The notes under the pieces: model-generated
Seen by the model: the letters and a program-made list of their open reading frames with translations, nothing else
What the model was told of the DNA's origin: nothing
The model's database searches: none
Position numbers and translations under genes: made by a program
Origin: JAIOSM01 sp964593725
GTDB lineage: Bacteria > Desulfobacterota > Desulfobacteria > Desulfobacterales > Desulfobacteraceae
Reading direction: 5' to 3'
Length of the DNA: 64,000 nt
Assembly: GCA_964593725.1 (NCBI GenBank)
Contig: CAZQJS010000003.1
Coordinates: forward strand, 1-64,000
In this document: piece after piece, positions 59,553 through 64,000 of the stretch
Layout of the letters: each line of letters starts with the position of its first letter
Numbering within the stretch: the stretch's first letter is position 1

Positions 59553-62429
59553 ATGGTGAAAAATTTTTTTCTGTTTATTTTTCTGGTTTTGATCCTTTTT
59601 GTTCTGGGATCATGTTCTGCTCTGGTTCACACAAATCCAGACAAAGCTTTTAAAACCAGATTCAAGACCGATCTTAAAGAAGATCCAGCCCTTGTGCATG
59701 GAATCCTTGAAAACGGATTCAGGTACTATCTTTATAAGAACAGTACTCCGGAAAACAGGGTCAGCATGCATCTTGATGTTCTTGCCGGCTCTTATCATGA
59801 AAATAAAGACCAGTCAGGCCTTGCCCATTTTCTTGAACATATGCTTTTTAACGGTTCGGCACATTTTAAACCGGGCGAACTGGTTGAATATTTTCAGTCC
59901 ATTGGAATGGCCTTTGGGGCTGATGCCAATGCCCATACAGGCTTTTTTGAGACTGTTTATGATCTTTCCCTGCCCAGGGGTGATAAAAAGAGTATTAAAG
60001 ATGGGCTATTAGTTATTGATGATTATGCAAGGGGTGCACTGCTTTTACCATCTGAAATCAAAAAGGAACGCGGAATTATCCTTGCAGAAAAGCGTGACAG
60101 GGATTCTGTTTCCTACCGCACCTTTAAAGAGTCCATGAAATTTGAACTTTCCGGGTCAAGGATTATAGAAAGATACCCCATAGGCCTTGAAGATACCATA
60201 AAGAATGCCAGTCAGGCACTTTTAAAAGATTTTTATGATACATGGTACAGGCCTGATAACATGATCCTTATCATTGCAGGTGATTTTGACCTGGCTTTAA
60301 CAGCTGAACTTATTAAAGAAAGGTTTAAAGATTTAAAACCCAGGGGGAAAAAAAGGGTTGTTCCTTCCAATACCTGGGATAAGCACACAGGGATAAAAGT
60401 TTTTTATCACCACGAAGTTGAATCAAGCAGTACAAATATTACCATTGAAACAATTTCCAGAGTGGAGTTTAAACAGCAGACCTTTGACAGTTTAAAGGAA
60501 AGAATAAAGAATAATATTGCAAACTCCATACTGGACAATAGATTATCAAGGCTTCTTGCAAAGAAAAATCCCCCCTTTTCTGACATTGGTGTAAGCTCTG
60601 GTGTTTATCTTAGAAATATTGCCTACTCATCTATTTATGCTGAAACAACCCCGGATAATTGGAGAGAAACTCTTTCAACCCTTGATATAAGCCTGCGCTC
60701 TGCACTTGAATTCGGGTTTACGGAAAAGGAGCTTAAAAGGGCAAAGGCAGAATATATTAATGAACTTGAGGACCAGGTCAAAAAATCCAGTACAAGGAAG
60801 AGTAATATTATTGCAGCAGGTATTATCTACCATTTAAACAATAAAAAAGTATTCCAGAGCCCTGAAACCCGCCTGACCATAGTAAAACCCTTTATTCAGG
60901 CTCTAAAGCTTGAGGATATTAATAAAAGTTTTATTAAGTCATGGCACAAAGGGCACAGACTTATCCTTGTTACGGGCAATGGTAAAATTGCTGATAACAG
61001 AAAAGATGCAGAGGATATAATACTTGCCTGTTATACCAGAAGTTTAAAATCCAAAGCCCCAAGGTATAAGGACAGCAGTGATGTAAAATTTCCATATCTG
61101 CCTGTGCCTGCTGCATTCAATGTGTCTGATGAAATTAATAAATCACATGGCTTGATCAAATCGAAAAAACATATTCCACAATTAGGTATTACAACAATTG
61201 ATTTTAAAAATATGTTGAGATTAAATTTGAAAAAAACTCAATTTAAAAAGGGTGAGTTCATATTTAATGCCGCAGTCAAAGGAGGCAGGGTAACAGAACC
61301 TGAAGCAAAGCCAGGATTATCTATTATTGCAGAAGAACTTCTGAATGAGAGCGGTTTTGGCAGGGTAAATAAAGAAGAGTTAAGGGAGATTCTAGCCGGC
61401 ACAAGTGTTGACATTGGTTTTTCAGTAGAAGGTGACAGCTTTAATTTTCACGGACAGGGGGAACCCTCAGAACTTAAACTTGTTTTTCAGCTGATCCATA
61501 CATATTTAAACGACCCGGGATTCAGGGAAGAGAGCCTTGATCTTGTTAAAAAACGGTATGAACAGGATTTTAATTCCTTTTTAAGAACACCTTCCGGCTT
61601 AATGTACATAAAAGGTAACAAATTCCTTGCAGGGGGCGACCACCGGTTTGGTTATCCAAAGGTTGAACTCATAAAAAATATTACCTGCCAGGATGTCAGG
61701 GAATGGCTCATGCCTTTTTTTAAAAAAGCAGGCCTGGAAATATCCATTGTAGGAGATTTTAACCTGAAAGAGGCAGAAGAGTTAACCTTACAATATTTTG
61801 GAGCCCTGCCTTCCCGGGACAGTGCAGGCTTAAATCTGAAAAAAGAGAATATCTTAAGATTTCCCAAGGGTGAAACATTAACACTGAAAATGGATACAAA
61901 GGTTAAAAAATCTGAAATCAGACTTGCTTTTTTAACAGATGATTTTTGGGATATTCCCCAGACCAGAGCCATGAACCTGCTTTCCTCCATTTTTTCCGAA
62001 CGATTCAGAAAAATCATCCGTGAAGAGATGGGCCTTGCATATTCAACCTATGTTTACAATAATCCTTCTGCTATTTACAGAGATTATGGTGTTTTAAATG
62101 CTGTTGTCCTTGCAGATCCTGAAAAAACAGATATTGTGCTTGATAAGATGAAGGAGATTACCCGGCTGCTTTCTGACAAGGGTGTGACAGAAAAAGAGCT
62201 GGAGCTTGTGAGAAAACCTTTACTTAACTATATACGGGATATGCAGCAGACAAATTCATACTGGTTAAATTCAGTGTTGTCAGGTTCCCTTGATCATCCG
62301 GAAAAATTTGAATGGGCTGGAAATATTTTTGATGATTATTCATCTGTTTCTTTCAAGACAATCTCTTTTCTTGCTAAAAAGTTTTTAGATCTTGGGATAA
62401 GTGCTGAAATAATAATTAAAGCCCGTTAG
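59553..62429 (+). CDS. M16-family zinc metallopeptidase, lipoprotein
   Basis: A 958-residue pitrilysin-type peptidase. The N-terminus is a lipoprotein signal with lipobox VLGSC (Cys21). The first M16 domain carries the inverted zinc motif H92-F-L-E-H96 and the third ligand Glu179 region (RGIILAE), so it is active. The second half (about 545-950) has the paired M16 fold without the zinc motif, as in PqqL/pitrilysin clamshells. It probably degrades peptides in the periplasm and sits with HtrA and PpiD in an envelope quality-control stretch. Its 3' end overlaps the converging PilZ gene by 14 bases. Confidence 0.93.
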   Translation: MVKNFFLFIFLVLILFVLGSCSALVHTNPDKAFKTRFKTDLKEDPALVHGILENGFRYYLYKNSTPENRVSMHLDVLAGSYHENKDQSGLAHFLEHMLFNGSAHFKPGELVEYFQSIGMAFGADANAHTGFFETVYDLSLPRGDKKSIKDGLLVIDDYARGALLLPSEIKKERGIILAEKRDRDSVSYRTFKESMKFELSGSRIIERYPIGLEDTIKNASQALLKDFYDTWYRPDNMILIIAGDFDLALTAELIKERFKDLKPRGKKRVVPSNTWDKHTGIKVFYHHEVESSSTNITIETISRVEFKQQTFDSLKERIKNNIANSILDNRLSRLLAKKNPPFSDIGVSSGVYLRNIAYSSIYAETTPDNWRETLSTLDISLRSALEFGFTEKELKRAKAEYINELEDQVKKSSTRKSNIIAAGIIYHLNNKKVFQSPETRLTIVKPFIQALKLEDINKSFIKSWHKGHRLILVTGNGKIADNRKDAEDIILACYTRSLKSKAPRYKDSSDVKFPYLPVPAAFNVSDEINKSHGLIKSKKHIPQLGITTIDFKNMLRLNLKKTQFKKGEFIFNAAVKGGRVTEPEAKPGLSIIAEELLNESGFGRVNKEELREILAGTSVDIGFSVEGDSFNFHGQGEPSELKLVFQLIHTYLNDPGFREESLDLVKKRYEQDFNSFLRTPSGLMYIKGNKFLAGGDHRFGYPKVELIKNITCQDVREWLMPFFKKAGLEISIVGDFNLKEAEELTLQYFGALPSRDSAGLNLKKENILRFPKGETLTLKMDTKVKKSEIRLAFLTDDFWDIPQTRAMNLLSSIFSERFRKIIREEMGLAYSTYVYNNPSAIYRDYGVLNAVVLADPEKTDIVLDKMKEITRLLSDKGVTEKELELVRKPLLNYIRDMQQTNSYWLNSVLSGSLDHPEKFEWAGNIFDDYSSVSFKTISFLAKKFLDLGISAEIIIKAR

Positions 62430-62814
62430 ATGATTTGCTGGCATTGTTTTCAATATAGTAATCAAGATCAAATAGCTGTTTCAGTTTAAGATCCAGAAAT
62501 TTTATATGCCTGATTCTGATTGTCATTGTATCAAAGGATACATCCGGGGTTTCAAAATCAGGTGCTTCATAATCATCAATGGTTTCAAAATTGATATCTC
62601 CAACATAATTGTCCATGCTGCTTAAAAAAAGAGTCTCTTTATTACTGGATCTGTTTTTTTTGTCAGGTTTTGTGTCAATATATTTGAATGCAAGCCCGCC
62701 CATACTTATGTCCACTATTTGTCCAAGGACATGTGAATTCGGGCTGATGGTAGCATAGCTCCCTTTTTTTGTGGGATATCTTTTATGTTTTCTTCTCTCT
62801 TTTTTCTTTGTCAT
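62416..62814 (-). CDS. PilZ-domain protein
   Basis: A 132-residue cytosolic protein with one PilZ domain, a c-di-GMP receptor module. Both binding motifs are present: R8-KHK-R12 (RxxxR) and D35-I-S-M-G-G40 (DxSxxG). The middle (about 50-85) is acidic and loop-rich, and a C-terminal helix follows. The ATG at 62814 has AAGG close by and begins just ahead of the RxxxR motif; an upstream TTG is less likely. No cyclase or phosphodiesterase gene is in the window. Confidence 0.85.
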   Translation of the reverse strand: MTKKKERRKHKRYPTKKGSYATISPNSHVLGQIVDISMGGLAFKYIDTKPDKKNRSSNKETLFLSSMDNYVGDINFETIDDYEAPDFETPDVSFDTMTIRIRHIKFLDLKLKQLFDLDYYIENNASKSSNGL

Positions 62815-62896
62815 GGGCCTTAAAAACCAATAATAAACATTCAATTAAGCATGGTTTATACCAGGAATTTCCCATAGTCAACAGATTTTTTTGTTT

Positions 62897-63379
62897 TTAC
62901 TTTTCAATGAATTGTAATAAATCTCTGTTTTTTAATACTTTTTCAGGATCATAGACTCTGCCGTTTATACAAATATACACACCTTCCTTAAGCACCTGTA
63001 CTGCAGCAGTGGCTCCCCCAAGGTTGAAAAAAGCATCACTTGATCTGAATTCAGCAGGCTCCATGGCCCCTGTCAGAACTATGACCTTGCCATGGATTTT
63101 TTTCAGGAGACCTGCCGTTTGAATCATGGTATCAGTGCCATGGGTTATGACAATGAGCCTGTTCTCCTCTTTTTGTACTGCTTTGAAAATAGTTGCTCTG
63201 TCACTTTCTGTAATATCAAGGGAATCTTTTTTAAAAAGGGATTCTATTTCATAATCAAAATTTATGCGTGCATCTTTTAAAATAATATCTACCTTCGGGT
63301 CGCCGACTTTATATCTGCTTAGGGAATCAAAATAGATTTTATCTATGGTTCCTCCGGTTGTAAAAAATTTAATTTTCAT
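62897..63379 (-). CDS. single-domain asparaginase-like protein
   Basis: A 160-residue protein corresponding to only the N-terminal domain of type I/II L-asparaginase (full enzymes have about 330 residues). The first catalytic Thr is in FTTGGTIDK (T11) and the second site is H-G-T82-D83-T-M. A lysine (K150 in VLKNRD) aligns with the catalytic Lys. The C-terminal domain, which supplies a glutamate from the neighbouring subunit, is missing. The end is a clean stop and no remnant follows, so this is not a fresh truncation. It is coupled to recX by an ATGA overlap. Confidence 0.85.
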   Translation of the reverse strand: MKIKFFTTGGTIDKIYFDSLSRYKVGDPKVDIILKDARINFDYEIESLFKKDSLDITESDRATIFKAVQKEENRLIVITHGTDTMIQTAGLLKKIHGKVIVLTGAMEPAEFRSSDAFFNLGGATAAVQVLKEGVYICINGRVYDPEKVLKNRDLLQFIEK

Positions 63380-63870
63380 TTATCAGGCTCCTTATCCATA
63401 ATATCCTTTGAGAATTTTTCCCAGGTCGCTTTTGAGACTTCCCAGTTGAACCCACGGTTTTTCAAAAAACCAAACATTTTATTTTTAATTATTTTTTTTT
63501 CAAGCTGAAGCCATGTTGATATTTTAGGCCCTATTGCATTGTAAGCTGATTTGTACTCATCAATTCTATCAAGTTGTTTTTCTATTATGGTATCACACAC
63601 TCCTTTATTTTTAAGCTCATACCTTAAAGCAAATTTTGATTTCGGCCTGATTTTCTCCCTTGTATGGATGAATTCCTGTGCAAACTTATCATCATCAAGC
63701 AGCCTGTTCTCCTGAAGGGTCAAAAGGGTGAGTTCAATTATTTCAGAATTGAATTTTTTTTTATAAAGATACTCTTTGACTTCCTTAACACTTCGATCCC
63801 TTAAAGCAAGAAAATTCAAACTCAAATCATAGGCTTTCTGCATCTGCCTTTCATGTTCAGGTGGTATCAT
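63376..63870 (-). CDS. recX: regulatory protein RecX
   Basis: A 164-residue protein of the RecX family, which binds RecA filaments and limits recombination. It is built of three-helix repeats: LNFLALRDRSVKEVKEYLYKK, then LLDDDKFAQEFIHTREKIRPKSKFALRYELKNKGV, the most conserved region. The ATG at 63870 follows AAAAGGA closely; an in-frame TTG five codons earlier is possible. Its start overlaps the end of the upstream partial gene and its stop overlaps the asparaginase-like start, so the three are coupled. recA is not in the window. Confidence 0.88.
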   Translation of the reverse strand: MIPPEHERQMQKAYDLSLNFLALRDRSVKEVKEYLYKKKFNSEIIELTLLTLQENRLLDDDKFAQEFIHTREKIRPKSKFALRYELKNKGVCDTIIEKQLDRIDEYKSAYNAIGPKISTWLQLEKKIIKNKMFGFLKNRGFNWEVSKATWEKFSKDIMDKEPDK

Positions 63871-64000
63871 TTTTCCTTTTTTCAAATGGTTTCCAGATGA
63901 TATTTATCCGGGCAAGTTCCTGGTTTTTAGATTCATTGAAAATGGAATGCCGGGTTGTAAGATAATCAGGTGAATAATTGATCTGGGCACATGCCACAAT
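63857..64000 (-). CDS. 3' end of an unidentified gene (partial)
   Basis: An open minus-strand frame enters from the right edge and stops with TGA at 63857-63859. It gives 47 C-terminal residues (for example IVACAQINYSPDYLTTRHS and a basic end, WKPFEKRKNDTT). It overlaps the recX start by 14 bases. I cannot name the family from this fragment. Confidence 0.5.
   Translation of the reverse strand: MVACAQINYSPDYLTTRHSIFNESKNQELARINIIWKPFEKRKNDTT

Overview
This AT-rich, gene-dense bacterial chromosome segment encodes a Gram-negative cell. It carries lipid A enzymes (lpxD, lpxA, lpxI, lpxB), BamA, LolE/LolD, LptE and a type IV pilus gene. The combination of LpxI, a PxxKW-type cysteine-rich small protein, a DHH-CBS-nucleotidyltransferase fusion, a HflX with a long N-terminal extension and separate PilC/PilS genes points to Desulfobacterota, most likely a Desulfobacterales-type sulfate reducer. 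That placement is inference from gene content, not a phylogeny. No insertion sequence, prophage, integrase, CRISPR array or rRNA is visible, and there is one tRNA.

Layout. 0.2-9 kb: leuS-lptE, convergent rpsT, then murJ, an FtsB-like protein, a small unknown, a rhodanese and a MauE/DoxX membrane protein, followed by a secreted sulfatase-modifying-factor-like protein (minus) and a membrane LysM protein. 8.6-13 kb: a stand-alone glutamine amidotransferase, a PAS/GAF histidine kinase with a cysteine cluster in its ATPase domain, and a PxxKW protein paired with an aminotransferase. 13-18.1 kb (minus): a compact Ser/Thr phosphorylation operon (kinase-TPR, LysM lipoprotein, PP2C phosphatase, double-FHA protein) ending in truA. 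18.3-26.6 kb: argJ-rluB, trpS, the DHH-CBS-tRNA nucleotidyltransferase, pilC and a PilS-like kinase. 26.7-38.4 kb (plus): lysS-lolE-lolD-bamA-ompH-lpxD-lpxA-lpxI-CNNM/CorC-lpxB, a long outer-membrane biogenesis run lacking fabZ. 38.4-45.6 kb: pdxA-uvrA diverge from dnaA-glcD across a 522-bp non-coding region with strong palindromes. 45.6-53.5 kb (minus): small membrane protein-ABC-F, then rpsF-rpsR-DUF2232-rplI-dnaB-hflX and a small Cys protein. 53.7-62.4 kb (plus): a two-component system, an HtrA protease, an antisense tRNA-Ala, a PpiD-like foldase and an M16 lipoprotein peptidase. 62.4-64 kb (minus): PilZ protein, half-length asparaginase, recX and the end of an unidentified gene.

How the genes work together. 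The central region makes lipid A, sorts lipoproteins (Lol) and folds outer-membrane proteins (OmpH/Skp, BamA). LptE, MurJ, HtrA and PpiD complete an envelope-biogenesis and quality-control theme. Translation and replication genes (leuS, lysS, trpS, r-proteins, dnaA, dnaB) are interleaved.

Most of the window is ordinary core genome. The observations most worth following are: a JAMM-like motif in the HflX extension, an S6:S18-type leader before rpsF, the phosphorylation operon, the cysteine cluster in the PAS/GAF kinase, the extra domain on BamA, the single-domain asparaginase next to recX, and the palindromes upstream of an isolated dnaA. I did not find a clearly novel multi-gene defence or mobile system.
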